Positions 15,972 through 26,434 of a DNA stretch of 64,000 nt are shown here, one piece after another. This DNA is from Emiliania huxleyi CCMP1516. Lineage: Eukaryota; Haptophyta; Isochrysidales; Noelaerhabdaceae. Every line of letters starts with the position of its first letter. Position 1 is the first letter of the stretch. Below the pieces are notes generated by a model that was given only the letters and a program-made list of their open reading frames with translations, did not search any database and was not told the origin of the DNA. Both the position numbers and the translations under genes were made by a program. The stretch covers positions 1,021,112-1,085,111 of the forward strand of contig NW_005201192.1 of assembly GCF_000372725.1 (NCBI RefSeq), read 5' to 3'.

Positions 15972-16250
15972 AGGAATCCTACGTCTCTGACTCGACTCTC
16001 TGACACCACTAGACCCCGAGTATTCAGTCGTCCGCGTTCCCCTTACCTTATCTCGGCACGTGTTTTAGATCCCCAGAGCCCAGTTCGCGCAACACCCGAC
16101 ACCGCGACGACTTACGTGGTTACGTGTTCACTGTCTGTTGTGCTCAAGTGTGCTCCTCAACGCAAGCACTGTCTCAAGGATGGCGTCCCGAATCTCCCGG
16201 CGAGGGCCGAGCCCCCACCTCGCGTCTCGCCGTGAAGGCCGGCTGCGCAG

Positions 16251-16826
16251 CTAGTCCGAGTTGAGAGTCGCGAGGCTAGCGGGCCTGCGGCTCGGTGTTC
16301 CATTCGGGACCTTGGTCCACTTGTTTCCGTCAGGGAACTTGATGCCGTCGCCCTCCCAAACGCCAAGGAGGTCTTTTGGCCCTCCCTTTGGCGAAAAGTC
16401 GATCGCGATTGACTCGCCGCTCTCCGCGACCGAGCCAGTCAGCTTCCACACTGCCGACGCCTCAGGCCTCGCATCGCACGCGCTATCGACGCCGGCGATG
16501 GCGGCCTGCGGATTGCGCGAGCGGCGGCCGCTTGGCAGCATGGGTGCGCCGCCCACCTTGATTGAGCGCAAGCAGCCCGGGTGCTGTGGGTCGTCGTACT
16601 CACCCGTGAAGACCGAGGAAAGGCCGGTCCGTGCGGTGACGGCGTGGCTGGCGGCGGGCGCAGCGACAAGAGCGGCAAAGCCGCCAAGGAGCCCGCGCCG
16701 AGTCGCTGTGGTCTGCGGCGGCGGCGCACCGGGCAGCAGCGCGTTGACGGCGAGAGCAGCGATCATCGAGACGGCGTGAGCAGCGTGCGACCTGATCCCG
16801 GGATTGCGCTTTTGTGTGAGCAGCAA
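16251..16826 (-). CDS. Predicted thylakoid-lumen protein, twin-Arg signal
   Basis: 191 residues, single exon. The N-terminus has a hydrophobic stretch (MIAALAVNALLPG, start possible at 16769) and then TTATRRGLLGGFAALVAAP, a twin-arginine lumen-targeting signal followed by an Ala-x-Ala site (ASHA). The mature part has the conserved-looking blocks GEYDDPQHPGCLRSI, IAIDFSPKGGPKDLLGVWEG and GIKFPDGNKWTK, which I recall from small lumenal proteins of algae with no assigned role. It likely acts in the plastid, imported by the Tat pathway. The family function is unknown. Confidence 0.75.
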   Translation of the reverse strand: MLLTQKRNPGIRSHAAHAVSMIAALAVNALLPGAPPPQTTATRRGLLGGFAALVAAPAASHAVTARTGLSSVFTGEYDDPQHPGCLRSIKVGGAPMLPSGRRSRNPQAAIAGVDSACDARPEASAVWKLTGSVAESGESIAIDFSPKGGPKDLLGVWEGDGIKFPDGNKWTKVPNGTPSRRPASLATLNSD

Positions 16827-17102
16827 CGACTAGGTTATCTCTCTGTGTCCGGTCTCTACTGCACCTTGGTGCGACCTGGGCCGGGTGGATCTCTAGGCGG
16901 CGGCAAGACGAAGAGCGAAGCTACTGGGAAAGGTCCTCGGAGAAGAAAAGAATTAACTTTGTGTGCGGTCCACGTCCGCCCAGCCACCGGCCCCAGCGCG
17001 AGGGTCTGAGGTGGCGAGCATCATAATCGGATCCGCTGGCCTATATCCCCCAGACGCCAGAGCGCTCTATCCGCACGCCGCCGGCGCTCTGAACTACCGG
17101 CG

Positions 17103-17820
17103 TCAGCTCCAGGCGCCGCCAGCCAGGTCGGCCTCCTCCTCCTCCGCGTCGGCAGCCTCGAGCTCCCTCGCCAGCTGGATGGTCCGCGACATCTCAAAGT
17201 CGGCATGCAGCGCCGCGGCCGAAACGGACCTACACGGGCTCGTGGCGCGCCTCACAGGCACCGCGCGCGGGGGGGGCGAACGGCGAGAGAGCGCGGCCGC
17301 CACTCGAGTCGCTCGCCGGTCCGGCGGTTGCGGGAAAAGTACTCGAGGCTCGCAGGCGCCTCCTATAAGCGGCACAGATTCAGAAGCCGCCTCACGTGCT
17401 AGGCGCAGGCTACTGCTGGAGGCGTGCCGCGCTCGCCTGGAGCAGCGCGTTGACCACCTCGGACTCAGACTCGGATCCGTCGGGGCGCAGCGGCACGAAG
17501 CGGATCTGCTTGGCAAGCCGGTCGACGTACACGTGCTCCTCGACCTCCGAGTCGTACGAGGTGGCGCGTCATTGCCTTGTGAAGGTCAGGCAGCGCCATG
17601 TCGGGCCTGAGCCAGCCGGGGCGTGCAGCTCCACCGAGACAGGCATTCCCTCCGGGAGGAAGGACTCGGGCTGTGCGACCTTGCGCATCATAGCGATCCA
17701 CACCTTGTGAGGCGACGCCCCATCGAGTGACATCGAAACGCCGCTCAGCCGGGCGCACTGCCTGCGCGTCGTGGATTCAACGGCACAAACGCCAAGCGGC
17801 GGCCGGCGAAACAACCTCAT
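17103..17820 (-). CDS. AtaL/DUF1857-like START-fold protein with in-frame TGA
   Basis: The first segment reads SPHKVWIAMMRKVAQPESFL, PEGMPVSVELHAP and WRCLTFTRQ. The second, in the same frame, reads SYDSEVEEHVYVDRLAKQIR and FVPLRPDGSES...EVVNALL. A last exon (about 17206-17103) gives EMSRTIQLARELEAADAEEE. The series VW..L..K...P..F.P, ERV..D....V.F and a C-terminal helix with ARELA matches the AtaL-like (DUF1857) small-ligand-binding family. A TGA codon (17569-17571) interrupts the two segments in frame. It could be a sequencing error, a pseudogene mutation, a tiny unspliced intron or, less likely, recoding. Confidence 0.55.
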
Positions 17821-17829
17821 CTATATGTG

Positions 17830-19730
17830 GCCCGTCAGGCCAGCGAGCAGCGTGGGGAAGAGACTGCGTAAAAAAAAAGTGTCTTGGCCCTGCACGATCT
17901 TGGTGTGAGGGATCTTCAATCCACGTGGCCCCTCAACCCTCGAATTCTGCCGGAATAGACAACAAAACAAGATAGTGAATAAAGGGTGTGGATGCTGGGT
18001 TGACCGAAATCGGGGGACGCGACCCACTTCGCCACAGATGGTCCCGCGCCTCGCCGCTATGACGGGCACACGCCCCGCACCGTCCGCTGTGTGCCCGTCT
18101 TTGTCCGGAGTGAATACTCCAACGCGCTCGTCGGTGACGGTGTCCCCCGATTTCGCCGCGCTCCGGCACCGCTCCGGCGTCCGGGACGCACGCTCTGGGG
18201 GGGCGCGGGGGCCCCCGGAGGCACCGTGCGCCGCGCAGCAGTACGGAAATGGGGCTCCGGCTCCGTTAGTCTCCGTTAGCACCAACTTCCCGATTAAGTA
18301 CGGTTAAGTAGAGGGCAGATTTGGAGAGAACTCGAGGAGTACATACAGATAGACCCTCCAACCATCAGAAAACTCCGACCTGATTGGTCGTACTGACCGC
18401 CGACAGATCACTCCAGACAGCAGACAGGCCGACGTCTGCACACGGCCGGCCGGGCGAGAGGCTTGACACGATCCGACCCTGCGAGACCCTGACGCTGCTG
18501 CTCTAGCTATCAGACATGCACTGCTGACTGCTGCCACAATGTGCGACCGGTGCTGGCCCACTTGGCGGCCTTCCCGGTCAGTGGTGAGGCGCAGTTCAGA
18601 GCTGTCGATGGCGCGATGCCGCACTGGTCCCACATTGGTAACACGAGACCACCACGTTTGCCGGTCCAAGAGAGAGGCACTGGTGCTGTCCTGAGAAGGT
18701 GCGTGGTCCCTCTTGACTGCCCATGCGCGCGAGGCTGTGTAGGCATAGCCTCGAGAGTGCCAGCAGCCAATCCGAGGCGACGCGCATTGCGTCAGAAGCG
18801 TGCACACGTTGGAAGGACACCTTCCGACTGGCCGTACGATCAGGTCGTCACTGAATGCTTGATACTAAGGCCGCGAGCTATGCAGGTGATCAATTGTGCA
18901 GCATGGCACGGTCAGCAGCGCCGACAGGCTGTCGCAAGGCGTGATAGCATGGCCGCAAGTACGCCGAATTCCCATGAAAAAGTGAAAAATCGCGCAAAAA
19001 AACCGAAAAAATCGGCGCCTGCGGCGGGCCATGGGACCCCATCGCCCCCCCGCATGGATACCCTCTAGGGCCCCCGCGCCCCCCCAGAGGACGCACGCCG
19101 GCGAAGCACGTCAAGCTGCTGTACGGCCCCGGAATCGCCTCCCCTCGCTTAGCTAGACTGAGAGTTATTGTGCACATGGTTAGTCTCTACAATATACTCA
19201 CTGACACCCCCCCCCTCCCAGAGCTCGTCCCGGTCCGCCACGGCCATCCTCGGCCTCCGGAGGGCCCCCGGCCGCGCCCGCGGCGCGGTGCGGCGGCGTC
19301 ACAAATCCGACGGCAGAGCACCGGGACGCGGTCGGGCGATCTGAGGTCCAGTGAGGCGTATGCATTGCCCATCCAGGGCTATCACATGGACCTATCAACA
19401 GGCGCCTGCGGCGGAGCAGGAGGGCCCGGCGCACAACCCCCTGGTCAACTCACCCTCCACACCCCCCGCCCGTAGACACGCCGTGGCTACACATTCACAT
19501 ACAGAGTTTGTTTTTGTCACATATATCATATTCCGACACAACACACAAAGCCTTTGATCTCAAAGCTGCGGGTCCCCGCAGGGCCCAGTCGGTGCACTGC
19601 AGTCCGATCTGGCCTGCCGGCCGGGGGAAAGAAGGGCGGCGAGAGCGCAGCAGCAGGGCGGCGAGAGAAGGGCGGCGAGAGCACAAAGGGCATAAGGGCA
19701 GCGCAGTTGTACGTGACTGCTGCACTCACA
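17830..19730. other. No recognisable gene
   Basis: Several open frames run through this stretch but none resembles a known family or has convincing splice structure. Composition is mixed, with a few A and C runs. Confidence 0.45.
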
Positions 19731-19737
19731 TGTCACA

Positions 19738-20385
19738 TCACACGGCAAAGGCCAGCGCGGCGGCCGCCTCGGTGTCGATCTTGTCGCACTCCCTCTCGAG
19801 CTCCGCCAACACGGCCTCGCGCTCCGCCGAGAGGGCGGCCAACTGCTCGTCCTTTTGCTGCAGGAGGGCGTCGTACCGGGCCTTCACGGCGGACTTCTTG
19901 TCGGCGGTCGTGGCCTCGATCATGGCGCGGAGGCCGTCGGGGCTGGCCGCACTGTCAGCCGCACCCGCCGCATTGCCCGCCGCGGCGGTGCCCTCGGCCA
20001 GCCGCTGAAACTGCGCAGCGGCAGCGCCCACCCCGCCGCCTGCCTGTGCTCGCGCCGGGGCGGCATCCACGCTGCCGCGCTGCAGATCCAGGACGCTCTT
20101 CACGTTGGGGTCGAGGGGCCAGCGGTTGCGCTGCTGCGGCACCCGACCCGGTGTGCGGCGGACGGCGCCTGTCATACCGCTCATTGCGGCGGTTGTCGCC
20201 GAGCTGCCGCCCCCCGCGGTGCCGAGCGGGGCGAAGGGCACCGCGCCGCCGCACTTGTCGCTAATCTGCATCATCGGCGGCGCCAGCCTCACGGCGGCGG
20301 GCGACAGGAGGGCAGCCACGGTAAGCATGGCCGGGCTCCGTCGAACCTTCGATCGCAGTGTCTTTTTCAAAAACAGTCTCCTCAC
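19738..20385 (-). CDS. Hypothetical protein with signal-like N-terminus and C-terminal coiled coil
   Basis: 215 residues in one exon. A hydrophobic stretch (MLTVAALLSPAAVRLAPP) could be a signal peptide if translation starts at 20328. The middle is Gly/Ala/Pro-rich and contains RWPLDPNVKSVLDLQRG. The C-terminus is a charged helix with heptad character (YDALLQQKDEQLAALSAERE, LAELERECDKIDTEAAA). No family is recognised. It is divergent from the EF-hand gene. Confidence 0.5.
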   Translation of the reverse strand: MRRLFLKKTLRSKVRRSPAMLTVAALLSPAAVRLAPPMMQISDKCGGAVPFAPLGTAGGGSSATTAAMSGMTGAVRRTPGRVPQQRNRWPLDPNVKSVLDLQRGSVDAAPARAQAGGGVGAAAAQFQRLAEGTAAAGNAAGAADSAASPDGLRAMIEATTADKKSAVKARYDALLQQKDEQLAALSAEREAVLAELERECDKIDTEAAAALAFAV

Positions 20386-20455
20386 CTCTCAGTGTATGTA
20401 GCTCTTACGAACATACCCGTAGGTGAACTGCTGACGGGTTTTGCGATGAGAAGCG

Positions 20456-20900
20456 ATCCGAACGTGGTATTCGGGTGATTAGATCACTACCGCCGAAGCG
20501 CAAGCGCTTGGAGCAAGGGAACCGCCACGTATGGGTCCCAGACTAGCACCCCACCTCGCGGGCCGACGTTCTGGCCCAGCGAGGCTGCTGCGGAGCACTC
20601 GGGGCCGACGTTCTGGCCCAGCGAGGCCGCTGCGGGGCACCCGGCGGCTCGGTTCGCTCATCAGCGCAAACTCGGTCGAGCAGAAAGTAAGGTGTGTGTG
20701 TAAAGCGTAAAGGCGGCGCGGCACGGTAAGGGTCGGCGGTAAGGCGGCGCGGCGGCAGCAGACGGCAGGCAGGACATCTCTGACGGCGAGACAAACGGCA
20801 CGGCGATCACGAGGAGGTAGAAAGTCGGGCGCGAGCGGGCGGGGTGGCGGCGAGGCGGCGGGTTTTTCCGAACATGGCATTCGTGTGATTAGATCACCGT
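20456..20900. promoter_or_regulatory. Divergent intergenic region with a repeated 30-bp motif
   Basis: The stretch between the minus-strand gene starting at 20385 and the EF-hand gene has two direct copies of a motif reading CCGAAC(G/A)TGG(T/C)ATTCG, then GTGATTAGATCAC, at about 20457-20487 and 20867-20897. Between them, a 41-bp tandem pair (GGGCCGACGTTCTGGCCCAG..., 20558-20640) is also present. The repeated motif could serve both promoters. This is an inference from position only. Confidence 0.45.
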
Positions 20901-20971
20901 AACGCAAGAGCACTTTTCTTGCTGTGTGGTCGCCCAACGAATTTTTCTTTGTTTGGGCGTAGGAATCCTGT

Positions 20972-21583
20972 GTGTATGTGTATGTGTGTATGTCAGCAAC
21001 CCTGTTCCTCGCGTGCTGCTCCGTTCGATCGCCACTCAGCAAGCCCAGCGGCCTGCGCGCCCCTCCAGCCCTTCTCAACGCCGGCGAGCAAAAAGGGCGG
21101 CCTCCGCGCATCACCGCTGAGCAGTTCAACCGCCTGCGAACTGCGGTGCTCAGTCCATCCATCTTTGCTGAGCTTGACACCGACCAGTCCGGCTTCCTCA
21201 CGCTTGCGGAGCTGCAAGCGGCGCTCGCAAAGGCTGGCGGCGCCGTCAGCCTCGAGCAAAGCGAGGCGGTGTTCCGAGCGATGGACACGAACAGCGACGG
21301 CGAGATCAGCCTCGAGGAGTTTACAAAGGGGCTGAGCGATGCCATGGAGGGTGAAGAGGCGGCAATGAGCGAGTCTCCCGCCCTGGCCGCCTTTAGGGAG
21401 CTGGACACTGACGGCAGTGGCTTTATCGACCTGCAGGAGCTCAGGGTCGCCCTCGACGCAGCCGCCCGAGCCCGCCCATCGGAGGAGGTGGTGGAGGCCA
21501 TCTTCAGGGAGATAGACGCCAACGGTGACGGCGTCATCTCGTTTGAGGAGTTCGCACGGGTGTACGCGAAGCTGGAGCTCTGA
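20972..21583 (+). CDS. Calmodulin-like protein with four EF hands
   Basis: Single exon; start at 20972 or a later Met. The N-terminus is Leu/Pro-rich (SATLFLACCSVRSPLSK) and might be a targeting signal. Four canonical 12-residue calcium loops are visible: DTDQSGFLTLAE, DTNSDGEISLEE, DTDGSGFIDLQE and DANGDGVISFEE, arranged as two pairs separated by a linker (EGEEAAMSESPALAAF). All loops keep Asp at position 1, Gly at 6 and Glu at 12, so all four should bind calcium. It is a calcium sensor; its target is unknown. It lacks the full calmodulin sequence. Confidence 0.9.
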   Translation: MYVYVCMSATLFLACCSVRSPLSKPSGLRAPPALLNAGEQKGRPPRITAEQFNRLRTAVLSPSIFAELDTDQSGFLTLAELQAALAKAGGAVSLEQSEAVFRAMDTNSDGEISLEEFTKGLSDAMEGEEAAMSESPALAAFRELDTDGSGFIDLQELRVALDAAARARPSEEVVEAIFREIDANGDGVISFEEFARVYAKLEL

Positions 21584-22137
21584 GCCTCTGACGCATCGAA
21601 TGCATGCATACAGCTGGTAGCTCTCCGTCGTTCGCGACCTGTTCGCGACTTTCTCGGACCTCGCCGGCTGACGCGCGGGGTCGTCGCAGAGTTGAATAAG
21701 GTACAGGGTACGGTTGCAGTACAGTCTGATGAGCGTGAGGGTATGTTGGTCCTTGCTAGGAAGGGCAGAGGGACGCGAAGAAAACGGCCGGGGCGCCGCG
21801 GCCCGCGCGCGTGTAACGTAGAGACAACAGACAAGAGAAGCCAGAGAGCTCTCACCTCAGACACGAACGGCGAACGCGGGGGTACCGAGTACTGCGCAAC
21901 CGGCCCTGCGCGCAACTGCACTCGCGCGGTGTCGTTGCGCGCGCTAAAGGGGCCGGTTGCGCGCCCAGCGCACAGGGCGCATCCAAGTGGTGGCGCTCAA
22001 CCCTCAAAACGCCTCTCACCCATGAGCCTCCTCGCGCCACACATGCACAAAGAAGATGCCGGGACCGCGCCAGCGGCCTGATCGCCCCAACCCGCCTTTG
22101 CCGTCGCCTCTGTGGGTAGCTGAGCCGGCGAGCGGGT
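21584..22137. other. No recognisable gene
   Basis: Intergenic between the convergent EF-hand and CTP synthase genes. No feature is recognised. Confidence 0.5.
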
Positions 22138-23348
22138 CTAGGGCTGCTTGGCCGTGGCGGCTTTGGAGGCGGCGCGGAGGAGGCCGAGGAAGAGCGGCGA
22201 CGGCTTCATCGGCCGCGACTTGAACTCGGGGTGGAACTGGCAGCCGACGAAGAAGGGGTGGCCCTGTAGCTCGAAGACCTCCATCCGCTCGCCTAGTCCC
22301 GGACAAACTCGGCTTGGTCTCGGGCGGTCTCGCGGCCGGCCTCGCAGGCCCGGCGGCCGCTCGCCCGTCGTGTCGCGGCCGACAAAGTCGAGGCCGGCCG
22401 CCTACGGGGAGGTGTCGAGGCGGCTCCGAGAAGGCCCCATCCCCTTTGGGTGGCCGGCAGAGCCGAGGTGGGGGAAAGCGGGAGGGTTGAGCGGGCTTCG
22501 GCCTGCCCATATGAAGGCTTTGATGTGGGGAGAGGGGCATTGGGTGGAGAAGCTGCTGCTGAGGATGTGCAATTGGGTGGTGGAGTGAGGTACACATGCT
22601 GGGCCGGCCGCCTCGAGCTGCTGCACGTAGGCCGGGTTGACCTCGTACCGGTGGCGGTGGCGCTCGTCGAAGGCGGTGGCGCCTAATCTCGGGTGATCTC
22701 GGGTGATCTCGGGATCATCGCGGGAAAGCTCGTCGAAGGCGGTGGCGCCGTTGTACAGCTGCGCGGTGAGGCACTTTGGCGAGCGGAGCATTGTCTTCCT
22801 CGCGCCGAGCCGCATCGTCCCACCCATCTGAGTGCGGCTGCCTTCGGGCATGAAGATGATGAGCGGCGTGGCGCACTTCTCGTCGAACTCCGCCGAGTGG
22901 GCAGTCTTGACGCCGAGCACCGACCGCGCAAACTCGATGACGGCGATCTGGAAGCCGAGGCAGATGCCGAGGTAAGGCACGCCGTTCTCGCGCGCGTAGT
23001 TTGCAGCGAGCATCTTTCCCTCCACGGCGCGGATCCCGAAGCCTCCCGGCACCAGCACGCCGTCTGCGCGCCGCAGCTTGGACCACGCCTCGTCGTAGGC
23101 TAGCCGGTCCGACGCGAGCGTTGTCTCGTCGAGGTGCGCCGAGTCGATCCACATGATCCGGAGCTTGCGCTCCACGGCGAAGGACGCGTGCATCAGCGCC
23201 TTTGTGACGGAGAGGTAGGCGTCGGACAGCTCGGTGTACTTGCCGACGACGGCGATGTGCACGTCGAGCGTGAGCGAGTCGACGAGCTCCGCGAGGGACG
23301 TCCACTCGGCGGCGAGGGCCTTCTCCGGTCCGCCGATCTTGGGCGTGA
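22138..23348 (-). CDS. CTP synthase, C-terminal glutaminase domain (5' part lost in gap)
   Basis: CTP synthase converts UTP to CTP using ATP and glutamine in the cytosol. Visible here is the class I glutamine amidotransferase half: [59 protein letters not shown] with the nucleophilic Cys, [22 protein letters not shown], and [15 protein letters not shown] with the catalytic His-Glu pair, ending KATAKQP. The N-terminal synthetase domain should lie upstream, but the N run starts at 23349 and the sequence beyond it belongs to a different gene. An intron at 22683-22748 (66 nt) bears a perfect 22-bp boundary duplication; another interrupts the region around 22290-22590. Confidence 0.92.
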
Positions 23349-23448
23349 NNNNNNNNNNNNNNNNNNNNNNNNNNNNNNNNNNNNNNNNNNNNNNNNNNNN
23401 NNNNNNNNNNNNNNNNNNNNNNNNNNNNNNNNNNNNNNNNNNNNNNNN
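23349..23448. other. Assembly gap (100 N)
   Basis: The gap separates the truncated CTP synthase gene from a transposase-like gene of opposite strand. The missing synthetase domain (about 270 codons) cannot fit into 100 bases, so the stated gap size is nominal. Confidence 0.95.
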
Positions 23449-23469
23449 TAGCGATTATCTAGGTCGTAA

Positions 23470-26434
23470 ATGGTTACCGGCCTCACGCACTCAACGGTGG
23501 TCCGGGAGGTGCACCCGCCCGAGGGCGGCGCCTTTCCCCCTCCTCCTGCTGCCCCGGCCGTCACCCCTGCGGCTGGACGCACGCGGGCCTGCGCGGCTGC
23601 AGCGCCTGCCACACCCGCCGCCGCTGCTCCAGCGGCCGCAAACCAGCCCGTGGCGGCCACGACCGCCGTTGATCCGAACTACTACACGGTCGACAGCGGC
23701 TTCGAGGGCGGGAGGCGGCGAGTCCCCGCCTCGGCTCTCTCCCCCCGAGTCTCCGAGCCACGTCTAGAATCGCTGACCCAACTGCGAGAGCTCGTGCGCC
23801 GCGCTAGCGAAAAGCTCGACAGCTACTACCATCACATGGTCCGAGCAGCGCACGAGGCTGCTACTACCTCGCGTCTGCTCGAAGGGCTCGAGCAGGATCA
23901 GGCGCGGGCAGCCCACCTGCGAGACACACGGAGAAAGGGAGGTGAGGAGAGTCGCCCACGCGAACCCGAGAGAAGAGTGCGTCCGACCTCTACAGGTCCT
24001 CGTCATCGCCGACTGGAAAATGAAGTTCTTGATGAGCGTCTTCCGCGAGGCCATGTCCGAGTTCTTCGGCAAGCGCGGCATGCCTTGGCACGGCTGCATG
24101 CTTGTCCGGCGCCCACTGCGCTTCGAGGCCGATCGGTACGGCGAGGGAGAGTTCGTCTGCGAGTACAAACATGCAATGATGCTCGCGTCGAAAGAGGACG
24201 GCTTTGCTACCCTATCCGCAGTGCACATCGCGCTCTCCGAGTACAAATCTGAGAACCCGCACGTCTCGAGCGCCTTGGTCAAGACTGACGGAGCCGCCGC
24301 ATACGCGGGCGCGACCTTCACCCTCGGCCTCTCCTTCCTGGGTGAGACGACCGGCATCGTCGTCCGCGGACACTTCATCGGCGAAGCTGGGCAGAATAAG
24401 TCTACTCTCGACGGCGAGTTTGCCGTCAGCGGGAGTCAGGTCCGCCGGCTCATCTGCAGCGGCCTCCACGACGTCCGCACGCCGTCAGACCTATTCCACG
24501 GGTTAGAGAAGGTGCTCTCCAAGCAGGGCGGCCGCACAGTCGCGCTCTTCCGGCCCGCCGGCAGCGAGGAGTTCGCCGTGGAGACGATCGCTCGCCTCAC
24601 CCTGATGTCGGCCCGCGAGTACGTCTACGACGGGTCGGGGTCGTTCGAGGCGCTGCTGCTCCGCCGCCAGTCCTTTCTGGGGCAGGGGGAGCGGCTGACC
24701 TCGGCCGACCTCTTCCCGGACGGAAGGGTCGCGCCCACCGCGCCTCAGGTCGTCGCCTCGACGAGCCGCGGGGCGGCGGGCAGCTCGGGGCAGCACGAGC
24801 TCGTCGCACGAAGCGACGACAGGGGCCGCGAGGGCAAAGCGGACCGGAAGCTCGTCGCACGAAGCGACAGGGGCCGCGAGGCGCGGGCGAAGGCCAAGGC
24901 GGAGCGGAAGGAGGCGGCACAGGCGAAGGTGGCGGCGGAGCGCCGCCGTCTCGCTTCGGAGGCCTCGGTGGCGCGATCGACAGCGCGGTCCTACCGATGC
25001 TGCGACATGCCTGGCGGCATGCCCGGCTGCGATCGAGTCTTTGTGCGCCTAGGGGCGTTAAAGAGGCACCTGGAGCAGGGTCGCACCAACCCGGATGTGC
25101 ACCAGTGCGGTTATGTCCGATGCTACCCCGCCGGCGCGCCTGTCGGCAGGGCGAGCGCCGGCGACGTGCTTGCGCGAGCGGTTGCCGCACAGGCAGGGCG
25201 TGTCACCATCCACGGCGGCGAGGGCGGCCTCGCCTCGCCCACCCTCTGCCCGGTGGCCGAGCTGCAGCTGACGCTGTGCGATGGGACCGTGTGCAAGCCG
25301 ACCCCTCCGGAGGCTGGCTATGCCAGTAACCAGCAGGGGCGGTCGAAGCCGCGCCGCAAGTCCGCCATGCAGCTGACCTACGTCCTACTCGTCGGCCACG
25401 ACGTGAAGGACGAGAAGGGGTACGAGAACCTGCACGGGCACGAGGCGAGCCAGCTCATGCTGGAGTGGGGCACGGCCGGCTTTGCCAGCCGTTTTGCGGG
25501 GGTTGGCAATGCGGCGGCCACGCAAGACGGGCAGCCGCACCTGCCGCGGACGGCGCAACTCTCGGCGAGCGAGCTCACGCCGCTGCTTATGCTGCCCCGG
25601 GCGAAGCTCGAGGCTCGCATCCTCAAGCTGAAGGCAAAGGAGCGGCGCCCCTGGGTCGCCGCAAAGACGAGGAAGCGGAAGCGCAGCGCCGTCCCTGCCG
25701 GCCGCAAGCAGAAGCCCGACAGCGCGGCCATCCTGCGCTCGGCGCGCGTCAAGCTTCGGCGCGCGGGCTGGGACATCGCCGCCGCAGTCGGGCAGAGGGG
25801 CGGGCGGCGGGCGGACCGCCTCACCGTCCCGGAGCTGAAGGCTCTCGTGGCAGGCCGCGGCTGGAAGCTGGGGAAGGGTGAGAAGGCCAACCAAGGCCCC
25901 CTGCTTGCGCTCGCCGAGCGGAAACGCAAAGAGGCGCGCGACGCGCACGCTGGCCGCCACGGCGGCGTCGCCCGGCCTGAGGACGGCCTGGACGAGTGCT
26001 GGGCGCCTCAGCCCGAGGATGAGGTGTCAGACGACGGCGCGGGCGGCTCGGAGGCGAGCGGCTCGGGCGCCGCCGGCGCTGCAGGCGGTGCGGGCGGTGC
26101 GGGCGGTGCGGGCGCGGGGGGCGTAGCAGGCGCGAGGGCGGAGGCCGGCACGGCTGGGGAGCCGGCGGGCGACGGCTCGGCGTCGGAGGGAGAGGCTACA
26201 GGTGATGTCGAAATGGGTGAGGCATGCGGGGACGCCGAGATGGCAGAGGCAGGGTCGGGGAGCGGCGGCGGCGGCGGTGGCGACGGCAGCGACGGCAGCA
26301 GCAGCAGTAGCAGCAGCAGCAGCGACGATGACAGCGACGACGCCGACGGACCTGACAGCAACTGTGAGGGAGAGGGAGAGGATGTAGCGTCGTCCGAGTC
26401 TGAGAGTGAGTCTGGGGATGAGGGTGAGGAGTAG
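23470..26434 (+). CDS. DDE-like transposase with C2H2 finger, SAP-like motif and acidic tail
   Basis: The main ORF is 23942-26434 (830 residues). An upstream frame from 23470 carries ESLTQLRELVRRASEKLDSY and YHHMVRAAHEAATTS and probably joins by a junction near 23920-23996 that I could not fix in phase. Core: VLVIADWKMKFLMSVFREAM, VKTDGAAAYAG and VVRGHFIGEAGQNKSTLDGE; the three acidic positions suit an RNase-H-fold transposase. A C2H2-type finger follows (CCDMPGGMPGCDRVF...LKRHLEQGRTNPDVHQC), then basic stretches, a SAP-like segment (LTVPELKALVAGRGWKLGK) and a Gly/Ser/Glu/Asp-rich tail. I recall related proteins in protists and some metazoans but cannot name the superfamily. Terminal repeats were not found. 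Confidence 0.6.

Noticed and set aside
20479..21921. 480-codon minus-strand ORF
   Set aside because: It is antisense to the EF-hand gene and lacks any domain; an open shadow of GC-rich coding sequence.
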